From NCBI GenBank assembly GCA_003222385.1, contig QHVV01000007.1, positions 1 through 35,272 of the forward strand: a stretch of 35,272 bases of DNA, given 5' to 3'. Both the position numbers and the translations under genes were made by a program. This DNA comes from Acidobacteriota bacterium. GTDB lineage: Bacteria; Acidobacteriota; Thermoanaerobaculia; UBA5066; Gp7-AA6. Under the pieces are notes generated by a model that was not told where the DNA came from, did no database searches, and saw only the letters and a list, made by a program, of their open reading frames with translations. This document shows, in pieces, positions 26,591 to 33,589 of the stretch (the first letter of the stretch is position 1; each line of letters begins with the position of its first letter).

Positions 26591-27327
26591 CTTGACGGCA
26601 GGATAGCAAACGGCGTCGAGGAGGCTTCATCCAGCCGCTTCGGGATCTCTCCGAGCGAGACGATCCGGTCCGCGATCCCGGGGAAGGCATCCCGCCGGTC
26701 GAGCAGCAGCGCGGCCAGGCCGGCGGAGCGCGCTCCTTCGAAGTCTTCCGAAACGGAATCGCCCACGTGGAGCGATTCCACCGGGTCGACCTCGAGACGC
26801 CGGCAGGCGCGGTGGAAGATCTCCGGATCGGGCTTTCCGACTTCCTCGATCGACGAAACCGCGATGACCGGGAAGAACCGGTCGAGCTCGAGCGCCGCGA
26901 GCAACGTCGGCAGGTGCGAGTCCCAGTTCGAAACGACTGCCATCTTCAGGCCTCGTCGGGAGAGCTCCCCGAGCGTCGGTACGACGTCGTCGTAGATCGC
27001 CCAGGCGGCGGGACTCCGGAAATGGCTGGCGATGCGATCGAAGGCGGCGGCGGACAGAATCCCGCCGTCCAGGACCGAACGCACACGGGCGAGGAACTTC
27101 TTCCAGAACTCCGCCTCCCCGCGCACGCCGCCGTAGCGATCCGAAGCCGGCGTCGCGTGGACGTCCTCCCACGCCCTCGTCAAGGCGCGGGACAGGCCTT
27201 CCTCGGTGAACAGAGCGCCGTCCGCGGCCAACTCGCGCGAGTAGATCGCCTCGACCGGAGGATCCGGGTGGACGAGCGTCGCTCCCGCGTCGAAGAGGAC
27301 CGCGCGCAACGGCACGGCTCCCGCCAA
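26587..27327 (-). CDS. HAD superfamily hydrolase, subfamily IA
   Basis: A 246-residue HAD-like hydrolase. Motif I is AVLFDAGATLVHP with nucleophile Asp13; the second aspartate of the usual DxD is replaced (Asp-Ala-Gly). Motif II is AVVSNWDSHL (Ser133), motif III is Lys165 in VGKPDPEIF, and motif IV is HVGDSVSED (Asp190, Asp195). The cap domain lies between motifs I and II. DAG-type motif I occurs in a branch of subfamily IA, so activity may differ from classical phosphatases. The start is TTG 27327, three bases after the CADD-like gene stop, or GTG 27315; TTG has a better-spaced GGCGG. The stop overlaps the permease start (TTGA). The substrate is unknown; a link to folate metabolism through the neighbour is only a guess. 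Confidence 0.83.
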   Translation of the reverse strand: MAGAVPLRAVLFDAGATLVHPDPPVEAIYSRELAADGALFTEEGLSRALTRAWEDVHATPASDRYGGVRGEAEFWKKFLARVRSVLDGGILSAAAFDRIASHFRSPAAWAIYDDVVPTLGELSRRGLKMAVVSNWDSHLPTLLAALELDRFFPVIAVSSIEEVGKPDPEIFHRACRRLEVDPVESLHVGDSVSEDFEGARSAGLAALLLDRRDAFPGIADRIVSLGEIPKRLDEASSTPFAILPSS

Positions 27328-27330
27328 TCG

Positions 27331-28011
27331 TTACGCCGCCAGCCCGTTCTCGCGCATCACTCCGTCGAGGACCCGATTCAGCGAGTCGAGACAGCGTTCC
27401 GCGGCCGCGAGAGCATTCTTCTGCTCGTCCGGGGTCGTTGCCACCCGCCCAAGGGCCTCGCGCTCGGCCTGGCGGTGCCAGACGTCGGCCTCTTCGTGGA
27501 CCGTGAAGAACTCGACCGCGCCGGGGTCCTCGATTCCATAGAACGCGGCGAGGCCTTCGCGTTTGGTGCGGGAGATTTCCGGGATCTGCGATTCGTACGC
27601 GTAGAGCGCCGCCAGCCCTTCCGCGACCGAGTCGCCGCGCGTCGCGCGCCGGAATTCGGCGATCGCGCCAGCGACCTCGGGGGTGCGGGGTCGCGTCGAG
27701 AGATCCGTCTCGGAGGCGCCGAGGGCCGCCGCGAAACGACGCCAGAGAGCCGGATGGTTGGCGGGACCTCTCTCTTCCTCCACAAGGTTCTCGAGCAGCA
27801 TCCGGCGGACCGTCGGGTCGTCGCATCCCGAGTGAACTCCTGAGACGTACGTCGGGAACGCCGCGACGTGCGGGTAGTACGAGATCGCGTACTCGCGGAT
27901 GTGATCGCGGGTCAGCTTCCCTTCGCTCCACAGGCAGTAGAAGGGATGTTTCAAGAGGTGCTTCTCCGCCACCAGAGCGTCCAGAGTTTCCAGAAACTGC
28001 TCGGAAGTCAT
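27331..28011 (-). CDS. CADD-type p-aminobenzoate synthase (self-sacrificing dimetal oxygenase)
   Basis: A 226-residue TenA/PqqC-fold protein that matches Chlamydia CADD along its length. CADD makes p-aminobenzoate for folate from its own tyrosine in an oxygen- and dimetal-dependent reaction. From memory of the CADD sequence, every key residue is present two positions earlier: Tyr25 for Tyr27 in HPFYCLW, Lys150 for Lys152 in EISRTKREG, and metal ligands Glu79, His86, Glu140, His172, Asp176 and His179 for CADD Glu81, His88, Glu142, His174, Asp178 and His181. Conserved blocks include VHSGCDD, ALYAYESQIP and VHEEADVWH. ATG 28011 has AGGAG shortly upstream. The gene precedes the HAD gene by three bases and follows the SDR gene after a short repeat. 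It suggests a PabABC-independent p-aminobenzoate route here. Confidence 0.88.
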   Translation of the reverse strand: MTSEQFLETLDALVAEKHLLKHPFYCLWSEGKLTRDHIREYAISYYPHVAAFPTYVSGVHSGCDDPTVRRMLLENLVEEERGPANHPALWRRFAAALGASETDLSTRPRTPEVAGAIAEFRRATRGDSVAEGLAALYAYESQIPEISRTKREGLAAFYGIEDPGAVEFFTVHEEADVWHRQAEREALGRVATTPDEQKNALAAAERCLDSLNRVLDGVMRENGLAA

Positions 28012-28026
28012 CCTCGTCTCCTCTCT

Positions 28027-28057
28027 CGATTTCCGATTTCCGATTTCCGATTTCCGA
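28027..28057. repeat. Heptamer tandem repeat (cgatttc, four copies plus cga)
   Basis: Four exact tandem copies of cgatttc at 28027-28054 followed by cga. It fills most of the 47-base gap between the SDR stop and the CADD-like start, and is much richer in A/T than its surroundings. On the transcript strand it reads as repeated GGAAATC upstream of the CADD-like ribosome-binding site. Confidence 0.9.
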
Positions 28058-28058
28058 A

Positions 28059-28841
28059 CTATGGCATGACCTGCCCGCCGTCCAGAACGATCGCCTGGCC
28101 CGTGATCGAGCGCGCGTCGTCAGAAGCGAGATAGGCGGCGAGGCCCGCGACTTCTTCGGGCTCGATGATCCTGCCGAGCGGCGCCATTTTCGCGGCCATT
28201 TCGCGCCCCTCTTTCTCGCCTGCGCCGTGATGCTCCCCCACTCCCCGCCAGCCGGAGCGCCCCATGTCCGTCTCGACCCACCCCGGGCACATGGCGTTGA
28301 CGGTGATCCCGCGCGGCGCGAGCTCCAGCGCGAAGGTACGGGTCAGGCCGATGACGCCGTGCTTGGTGGCGGAGTACGCGCCCAGGCCGGCGACGCCGAA
28401 GCGGCCCACGACCGACGACAGGTTGATGATCCGCGCGCCGTCGGAGAGGTGGGGAAGGGCCTCGCGCGTCACGCGGAAGACGGCCGTCAGGTTCGTCGCC
28501 AGGATGGCGTCCCAGCGCGAGTCGTCGCGGTCCGAGAGCGGCGTCGGGCCGCCCCGGCCCGCGTTGTTGACGAGGACGTCGATCCGGCCCCACTTCGTAA
28601 CGACCGCCGAGATCATTCGCGCGACCGCCGGGGCGTCGGTCACGTCCGCGTCGATGGCGATCGCTTCTCCGCCGGCCGCGCCGATCTCGCGCGCGATCGA
28701 CCGGCAACGCTCCACGCTGCGAGCGGCGAGCGCGACGCGGGCGCCCTCCTGCCCGAATCGCCGGGAGATCGCTTCGCCGATCCCGCGCGAAGCGCCGGTG
28801 ACGAGGGCCACCCTCCCCTCGAGCCGGCGGGCTTCGGGCAC
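28059..28841 (-). CDS. Short-chain dehydrogenase/reductase (FabG-like SDR)
   Basis: A 260-residue classical SDR oxidoreductase using NAD(P)H. The nucleotide-binding motif is TGASRGIG at 15-22, NNAG at 92-95 stabilises the fold, and the catalytic set is Ser142/Ser143, Tyr156 and Lys160 in YSATK. The C-terminus ends with SITGQAIVLDGGQVMP, as in FabG and 3-hydroxyacyl dehydrogenase relatives. Arg18 and Arg41 (AARSVE) suggest NADP preference, as an inference. GTG 28841 places the Rossmann start at the usual distance. It lies 15 bases after ispH in the same direction. The substrate cannot be named; 3-oxoacyl or 3-hydroxyacyl compounds are common for this type. Confidence 0.9.
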   Translation of the reverse strand: MPEARRLEGRVALVTGASRGIGEAISRRFGQEGARVALAARSVERCRSIAREIGAAGGEAIAIDADVTDAPAVARMISAVVTKWGRIDVLVNNAGRGGPTPLSDRDDSRWDAILATNLTAVFRVTREALPHLSDGARIINLSSVVGRFGVAGLGAYSATKHGVIGLTRTFALELAPRGITVNAMCPGWVETDMGRSGWRGVGEHHGAGEKEGREMAAKMAPLGRIIEPEEVAGLAAYLASDDARSITGQAIVLDGGQVMP

Positions 28842-28856
28842 GACGTCCGGTCTCTT

Positions 28857-29825
28857 CTAGGCGGGAATGCTCGGAAGCGCCGGCCTGCCGCGCTCGGCGC
28901 GGGTGCGGGCGAGCTCGGCGGGAAGGGGAAAGTGGACGTCTTCCTCGATCGAGACGAGGTCTTCCACTTCCCGCGCGCCGAGCGACTTCAGCTTCGCGAC
29001 GATCTCGTCGACCAGGAACTCCGGCGCCGACGCCCCGGAGGTCACGCCCACGGTTTCCGCTCCGGCGAGCCAGGCCGGGTCGACTCCCGACGCGTCGTCG
29101 ACGAGATACGCCTTCGCTCCCGCGAGGAGGGCTTCTTCGACGAGCCGGTTCGAGTTGGAGGAGTTCTTCGAGCCGATCACCAGAATGACCGGCGCCCGCC
29201 GCGCGAGCGCGCGGACGGCGAGCTGTCGGTTCTGCGTCGCATAGCAGATGTCGTCCTTCGCGGGACCTTCGATCTTCGGGAACCGCCGTTTCAGCGTCTC
29301 GACGATCGGCCGCGTGTCTTCCATCGAAAGCGTCGTCTGGGTGATATACGCGACCCGGTCGGGATCCGGGACCGAAATCGCTTCCGCTTCCGCGACCGAA
29401 GAAACGAGCGCGATCCTCGCTGGCGCCTCCCCCATCGTGCCCTCGACCTCGTCGTGTCCGGGGTGGCCGATCAGGACGATCGAATACCCGAGGCGCGCGA
29501 ACCGGACCGCCTCGAGATGGACCTTGGTCACGAGCGGGCACGTCGCGTCGATGACGGTCAACCCGCGGCGCGCCGCCTCTTCCCGGACACGCGGAGCGAT
29601 GCCGTGCGCCGAAAAGATCACGGTCGCGCCGTCGGGCACGGAATCGAGCTCGTCGACGAACCGGACCCCTCGCGCCTCGAACCCGCGCACGACGTGAAGG
29701 TTGTGGACGATCTCCCTGCGCACGTAGAGGGGCGGAGCGACGCATTCGAGCGCCAGGTCCACGACGTCGATCGCCCGCACGACTCCGGCGCAGAAACCGC
29801 GCGGGGCGGCCAACAGGATCCTCAT
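28857..29825 (-). CDS. ispH: 4-hydroxy-3-methylbut-2-enyl diphosphate reductase (IspH)
   Basis: Last enzyme of the MEP isoprenoid pathway, reducing HMBPP to IPP and DMAPP with a [4Fe-4S] cluster. 322 residues. The three cluster cysteines are Cys12 (GFCAGV), Cys96 (ATCP) and Cys194 (ICYAT). Substrate-site residues His41, His74, His124 and Glu126 fall at the same numbers as in the E. coli enzyme, and SKNSSNSNRL is the usual Ser/Asn substrate loop. An extension of about 20 residues at the C-terminus is Arg/Pro-rich. ATG 29825 overlaps the tetR stop (ATGA), so ispH is probably translated with tetR. A strong hairpin lies just upstream, in the end of tetR. It supplies precursors for the polyprenyl carriers used by the glycan locus. 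Confidence 0.96.
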   Translation of the reverse strand: MRILLAAPRGFCAGVVRAIDVVDLALECVAPPLYVRREIVHNLHVVRGFEARGVRFVDELDSVPDGATVIFSAHGIAPRVREEAARRGLTVIDATCPLVTKVHLEAVRFARLGYSIVLIGHPGHDEVEGTMGEAPARIALVSSVAEAEAISVPDPDRVAYITQTTLSMEDTRPIVETLKRRFPKIEGPAKDDICYATQNRQLAVRALARRAPVILVIGSKNSSNSNRLVEEALLAGAKAYLVDDASGVDPAWLAGAETVGVTSGASAPEFLVDEIVAKLKSLGAREVEDLVSIEEDVHFPLPAELARTRAERGRPALPSIPA

Positions 29826-30505
29826 GGCGCCGCGGATTGTATGGGGTCTGATCCCCGAAGGGGGTCAGATCCCTCCCGTCTTGATTTCGTCGCGCGGTCC
29901 GATCCCGCCTCCAAATATCGCAGCAGCTCGCGCTCGCACCTCTCCCGGTACGCGGAAAAGGTGACCTCCGGATCGGTTTCCGCGAGCCACTGCATCATGA
30001 GCCCGTCGAAGATCGCCCGGACGGTCGACGCCGCGGAGGCCGGGTCGCGGACTCCGAAGACGCCGCGGCGGATGCCGTCCTCGACGATCGCGCCGTCGAT
30101 CTCGCGGCAGCCTTCGTAGAAGCGAGCGGTGACCTCGCGGAAACTCTCGCGCCGCGCCGCGAGACCGCAGAAGTCGACGAACGCCCGGAAGAAGGCGCGG
30201 TTTTTCGACGGCGAAGGAAACGTGATCGCGACGAGCGCCTGCAGCTTTTCGACCGGGTCGGCGGGCGTCTCCACCGCCTCGCGCATGCGCGCGTGGATCG
30301 AATCGACGAGCCACCCGAAAAGGCGTCGGAAGAGATCTTCCTTCGACGCGAAGTAGTAGAGCGTCACGCCCTTGGAAACCCCCGCCCTCCGCGCGATGTC
30401 GTCGAGCGTGACCTCCGCGAAGCCCTTTTCGGCGACCTCGCGGAACGCGGCTTTGAAGAGCGCCAGCCGCCGCTGACCTTCGCGCTCGGGATCCCGGCCG
30501 TTCAT
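29822..30505 (-). CDS. TetR family transcriptional regulator
   Basis: A 227-residue TetR-type repressor. The N-terminal helix-turn-helix is at about 32-56 (VTLDDIARRAGVSKGVTLYY followed by FASKEDLF). The ligand domain includes FFRAFVDFCGLAARRESFRE and DGLMMQWLAETDPEVTFSAY, resembling BetI/AcrR-like C-terminal domains; the ligand is unknown. The last 20 residues, containing GSDPLRGSDPIQSAAP, come from the hairpin repeat and look like an added tail. ATG 30505 lies 15 bases from a perfect palindrome (30521-30536), the likely operator for autoregulation and for the divergent moaD operon. It heads the run tetR, ispH, SDR, CADD, HAD, permease. Confidence 0.92.
   Translation of the reverse strand: MNGRDPEREGQRRLALFKAAFREVAEKGFAEVTLDDIARRAGVSKGVTLYYFASKEDLFRRLFGWLVDSIHARMREAVETPADPVEKLQALVAITFPSPSKNRAFFRAFVDFCGLAARRESFREVTARFYEGCREIDGAIVEDGIRRGVFGVRDPASAASTVRAIFDGLMMQWLAETDPEVTFSAYRERCERELLRYLEAGSDRATKSRREGSDPLRGSDPIQSAAP
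29843..29873. repeat. Strong hairpin at the tetR 3' end, upstream of ispH
   Basis: Fourteen-base arms (29843-29856 and 29860-29873) around the triloop gaa pair fully if two G-T wobbles are allowed; the arms contain ggtctgatcccc and ggggtcagatcc. The hairpin sits 18 bases before ispH ATG on the minus strand and encodes the GSDPLRGSDP tail of TetR. It could be a mobile palindromic repeat or a control structure. Confidence 0.8.
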
Positions 30506-30520
30506 CCGGAAAGACCGTAA

Positions 30521-30536
30521 CTGACCGGTCGGTCAG
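30521..30536. promoter_or_regulatory. TetR-type operator palindrome
   Basis: CTGACCG and CGGTCAG are perfect seven-base arms with two bases between them, in the 72-base gap between divergent tetR and moaD. The ACCGGTCGGT core is the style commonly bound by TetR-family proteins. Binding by the adjacent TetR would control both directions. Confidence 0.65.
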
Positions 30537-30577
30537 CTGTCAAACGAAGCGGATGCCGAGGATAAACTGAGGCTGCG

Positions 30578-30823
30578 ATGCAGGTTCGCATCCTCTACTT
30601 CGCGTCCTTTCGCGATGCCGCGGGCCGGACGGAGGAAGATCGCCCTCTCCCCGAGGGAAGCCGCGTCAGCGACCTCTGGGAGATTCTCTCGCGCGAGGTC
30701 CCGGCGTTCGGCCGTTTTCCCAGGATGCCGCCGGCCGCGGTCAACCGGCTTTACCAGCCTGGTCATGTGAAGCTCGAAGACGGCGACGAGGTCGCCTTCC
30801 TGCCTCCGGTCGCGGGCGGCTGA
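30578..30823 (+). CDS. moaD: Molybdopterin synthase small subunit MoaD
   Basis: An 81-residue ubiquitin-fold sulfur carrier for molybdenum cofactor synthesis. It starts MQVRILYFASFRDAAG and ends PPVAGG, with the terminal Gly-Gly that is adenylated and thiocarboxylated by MoeB-type enzymes. LEDGDEVAFLPPVAGG is the standard ending. GAGG lies five bases before ATG 30578. It is followed by moaE with a one-base overlap (TGATG), so the two subunits of molybdopterin synthase are made together. It is the first gene after the TetR-type palindrome and is divergent from tetR. Confidence 0.95.
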   Translation: MQVRILYFASFRDAAGRTEEDRPLPEGSRVSDLWEILSREVPAFGRFPRMPPAAVNRLYQPGHVKLEDGDEVAFLPPVAGG

Positions 30824-31287
30824 TGTACCTGACTCACGAGCCGATCGATCTCGCCGCACTCCTCGCGGCGCCCCGTCCCTCGGACGGCGCCGTCTGCCTC
30901 TTCGTGGGAGTCGTTCGCAACGAGAGCGAAGGCAGGGAGACGGTCGCGATCGAATACCAGGCCTACGAAGAGATGGCGGAGTCCGAGCTCGCGCATGTCG
31001 CCGCATCGATCTCGGAGGAGTGGCCGCCGGCCGTCGTACGCATCTGCCACCGCCTTGGAAGACTCTCCGTCGGTGAGCCTTCGGTCGCGATCCTCGTGAC
31101 CGCGCCCCACCGGGAGACCGCATTCGCCGCCTGCCGCCTGGCGATCGAGTGGCTCAAGGAGTGGGTCCCGATCTGGAAGAAGGAGATCCGCCCGGACGGG
31201 AGCGGCGAGTGGGTGGAACCGACGAGCCGTTCGATGCTGTCTGATACGCTTTTGAGCCCGAAATGGCGCCAGGAGGAACTTCCATGA
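30823..31287 (+). CDS. moaE: Molybdopterin synthase catalytic subunit MoaE
   Basis: A 154-residue catalytic subunit that converts cyclic pyranopterin monophosphate to molybdopterin using MoaD thiocarboxylate. Motifs: GAVCLFVGVVRNESEGR near the N-terminus, LEYQAYE-like IEYQAYEEMAE, HRLGRLSVGEPSV, and the active-site lysines in LKEWVPIWKKE (Lys112, Lys119/Lys120). ATG 30823 overlaps the moaD stop. Its last four bases overlap the enoyl-CoA hydratase start (ATGA). The tail after GSGEWVEP is slightly longer than usual. Confidence 0.95.
   Translation: MYLTHEPIDLAALLAAPRPSDGAVCLFVGVVRNESEGRETVAIEYQAYEEMAESELAHVAASISEEWPPAVVRICHRLGRLSVGEPSVAILVTAPHRETAFAACRLAIEWLKEWVPIWKKEIRPDGSGEWVEPTSRSMLSDTLLSPKWRQEELP
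31271..31286 (+). promoter_or_regulatory. Ribosome-binding site deciding the hydratase start
   Basis: AGGAGG at 31271-31276, seven bases before ATG 31284, fixes the hydratase start there and rules out the in-frame ATG at 31263. Confidence 0.85.
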
Positions 31288-32120
31288 GCACCCCCGTTCA
31301 AACCCGCGACTGGACGAGCGCCGACCTCGACCATGAAGTCGTCCATTACCGCGCGGACGCCGGAATCGCGGTCATCGAGATGGACGACCCGCCGGCCAAC
31401 ACCTACACCTACGGGATGATGCGGCAGCTCGACGACGCGGTCTTGAAGGCCCGCTTCGACGACGACGTCCACGTGATCGTCCTGCGCGGCAAGGGAGACC
31501 GCTTCTTTTCGGCCGGCGCGAACATCGGGATGCTGAACGCGGTCACGCCCGGCTTCAAATACTTCTTCTGCCTGCACGCCAACGAGACACTGCTCCGCCT
31601 GGAGCACACCCCCAAGCTCGTCCTCGCCGCGTTGAACGGCCACACGGTCGGAGGCGGCCTCGAGATCGCGATGGCGGCGGACATCCGTCTCGCGCGAAAG
31701 GACGCCGGCAAGATCGGGTTGCCGGAGGTCACGCTGGGAGTCCTGCCCGGCACCGGCGGCACGGCCCGTCTCGGAAAGCTCATCGGAAAGTCGCGGGCGA
31801 TCGAGCTCATGATCACGGGCAACACGTTCTCCTTCGAAGAGGCGCACGACCTCGGTCTCGTCAACCAGGTCATCGACGCGACGCCGGAGGAGTGGTGGGA
31901 GCAGGTCATGGACTACGCCCGCCAGTTCGTCCCGCCGAACAAGGCGGCGAAGGCGGTCGGCCGGATCAAACGATCGGTGCAGACGGGTTGGGACCTCCCG
32001 CTCGAGTCGGCGCTCGCGGTCGAGCGCGAGCTGCAGCAGCTCCTCTTTCAGAGCGACGACGCGAAAGAAGGAATCGCGGCGAACCAGGAGAAGCGGGTCC
32101 CGAAATTCAAGGGCCGGTAA
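31284..32120 (+). CDS. Enoyl-CoA hydratase/isomerase (crotonase family)
   Basis: A 278-residue crotonase-fold enzyme acting on CoA thioesters. The oxyanion hole is formed by FFSAGANI (about 74-81) and NGHTVGGGLEIAM (118-130). Both catalytic acids of classical hydratases appear present: Glu127 in GGGLEIAM and Glu148 in LPEVTLGVLPGTGG. The start at ATG 31284 is fixed by AGGAGG seven bases upstream; it overlaps the moaE stop as ATGA. The next gene, an aldehyde dehydrogenase, overlaps by one base (TAATG). Together these suggest oxidation of an acyl or aromatic chain, but the substrate is not known. Confidence 0.92.
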   Translation: MSTPVQTRDWTSADLDHEVVHYRADAGIAVIEMDDPPANTYTYGMMRQLDDAVLKARFDDDVHVIVLRGKGDRFFSAGANIGMLNAVTPGFKYFFCLHANETLLRLEHTPKLVLAALNGHTVGGGLEIAMAADIRLARKDAGKIGLPEVTLGVLPGTGGTARLGKLIGKSRAIELMITGNTFSFEEAHDLGLVNQVIDATPEEWWEQVMDYARQFVPPNKAAKAVGRIKRSVQTGWDLPLESALAVERELQQLLFQSDDAKEGIAANQEKRVPKFKGR

Positions 32121-33589
32121 TGGCCGCGGAGACCGTCCCCGGCCAGGCTCTCAAAACGGATCTCTTCATCGGCGGCGAGTTCGTTCCCGCCGTCTCCGGC
32201 AAACGCTTCGCGACCACGAACCCCGCGACCGGGGAGACCCTCGGAGAGGTCGCGGAGGCCGGGCGTGAAGACCTGGATCGGGCGGTCGCGGCGGCTCGCG
32301 CGACGTTGGAGTCGGGACCCTGGGCTTCGATGAAGCCGCGGGAGCGGGGCCGGATCCTGATCCGGGCGGCGGAGATGCTCCTCTCGCGGGCCGAGGAGCT
32401 CGGCCGGGTCGAGACGCTCGACAACGGCAAACCGATCTTCGAGTCCGCGAAGATCGACATGCCCGCGGCGGCCGACGCCCTCTCTTACTTCGGCGAGTCG
32501 GCCGACAAGCTGTACGGCGACACTTTCCCGGGCCGCCCGGACGCGATGCTCCTGACGCTGCGCGAGCCGGTCGGCGTCGTCGGCGCGATCACGCCGTGGA
32601 ACTTCCCGCTCTTACAAGCCATGTGGAAGATCGCTCCGGCGCTCGCGCTCGGGAACACCGTCGTCCTGAAGCCGGCCTCGCTCACTCCCCTGACCGCCCT
32701 TCTTTTCGCCGATCTCCTTCGCGAGGCGGGTCTGCCCGCCGGCGCGTTCAACGTCGTCACCGGACCCGGCTCGACCGTCGGCCAGGCGATGGCGGAGCAT
32801 CCCGGGATCGACAAGGTGTCCTTCACCGGCGAGACCGGGACCGGCAAAAAGATCCTGCGCGCGGCGGCGGCGACGATGAAGCGCGTCTCGATGGAGCTGG
32901 GAGGCAAGTCGCCGAACGTCGTCTTCGCCGACGCGGACCTGGAGGCGGCCGCGAAAGGCGCGATCAACGCGATCTTCTATGGAAAGGGTGAGCTCTGCTC
33001 GGCCGGGTCGCGTCTCTTAGTCGAGGAATCCGTCCACGACGCGCTGCTCGAGAGAGTCGTCGACCGCGCGAAGAAAATGGTCCCGGCGGATCCGCTCCAC
33101 CCGAAGACGCGCTTAGGCGCCCTGGTCTCCGAGAAGCAGCGGGAAACCGTCGAAGCGTACGTGACGAGCGGGAAGAGCGAAGGCGCGAAGGTCGTGGCCG
33201 GCGGCAACCGGGCGTCGGTCGACGGCAAGGGCGCGTTCTTCGAGGCGACCGTGTTCGACGGGGTCCGGCCCGACATGAAAATCGCGCGCGAAGAGATCTT
33301 CGGGCCGGTGCTGGCGACGCTGACGTTCGCGGACGAGGCCGAGGCGGTCGCCGTCGGCAACTCCACGATCTACGGCCTCGCCGCGGCCGTCTGGACGCGC
33401 GACGTGAAGAAGGCGCTCCGCACCGCGAAGGCGCTGAAGGCCGGGACCGTCTGGGTCAACGCGTACAACCTCTACGACCCGGGACTGCCCTTCGGCGGCT
33501 ACAAGGAATCGGGCTTCGGCCGCGAGCGCGGCCGCTATGCGCTCGAGGAGTACACGCAGGTCAAGTCCGTCTGGGTGGACCTCTCCTGA
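32120..33589 (+). CDS. NAD(P)-dependent aldehyde dehydrogenase
   Basis: A 489-residue ALDH superfamily enzyme oxidising aldehydes to acids. Key residues: Asn161 in TPWNFPLL, Lys184 in VLKPAS, Glu259 in MELGGKSP, and the nucleophile Cys293 in GELCSAGSRL; EEIFGPVL and LPFGGYKESGFGRE are the C-terminal family blocks. The layout resembles betaine/phenylacetaldehyde-type dehydrogenases. Glu291 sits where many relatives have Gln in GQxCxA, a mild variation. ATG 32120 overlaps the hydratase stop; the upstream open frame to 31892 is antisense-like and rejected. The stop overlaps the next gene start as CTGA. Confidence 0.94.
   Translation: MAAETVPGQALKTDLFIGGEFVPAVSGKRFATTNPATGETLGEVAEAGREDLDRAVAAARATLESGPWASMKPRERGRILIRAAEMLLSRAEELGRVETLDNGKPIFESAKIDMPAAADALSYFGESADKLYGDTFPGRPDAMLLTLREPVGVVGAITPWNFPLLQAMWKIAPALALGNTVVLKPASLTPLTALLFADLLREAGLPAGAFNVVTGPGSTVGQAMAEHPGIDKVSFTGETGTGKKILRAAAATMKRVSMELGGKSPNVVFADADLEAAAKGAINAIFYGKGELCSAGSRLLVEESVHDALLERVVDRAKKMVPADPLHPKTRLGALVSEKQRETVEAYVTSGKSEGAKVVAGGNRASVDGKGAFFEATVFDGVRPDMKIAREEIFGPVLATLTFADEAEAVAVGNSTIYGLAAAVWTRDVKKALRTAKALKAGTVWVNAYNLYDPGLPFGGYKESGFGRERGRYALEEYTQVKSVWVDLS

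Noticed and set aside
25106-26995. 629-codon plus-strand open frame opposite the permease and HAD genes
   Set aside because: It is the antisense of a clear APC permease and HAD hydrolase and is made of charged Asp/Arg/Glu/His-rich repeats without motifs, as expected from the codon bias of high-GC DNA.
28027-28057. CRISPR array
   Set aside because: The repeat unit is seven bases with no spacers; it is a simple tandem repeat. No other CRISPR-like pattern was seen in the window.
28227-30119. 630-codon plus-strand open frame opposite SDR, ispH and tetR
   Set aside because: Antisense of three well-supported genes, with Arg/Asp-rich composition and no recognisable domain.
31263-31283. ATG 31263 as the hydratase start
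   Set aside because: AGGAGG at 31271-31276 points to ATG 31284, which also forms the ATGA overlap with moaE.
31892-32119. N-terminal extension of the aldehyde dehydrogenase
   Set aside because: The extra residues are Arg/Gly-rich and overlap the hydratase gene; ATG 32120 gives the normal ALDH N-terminus.
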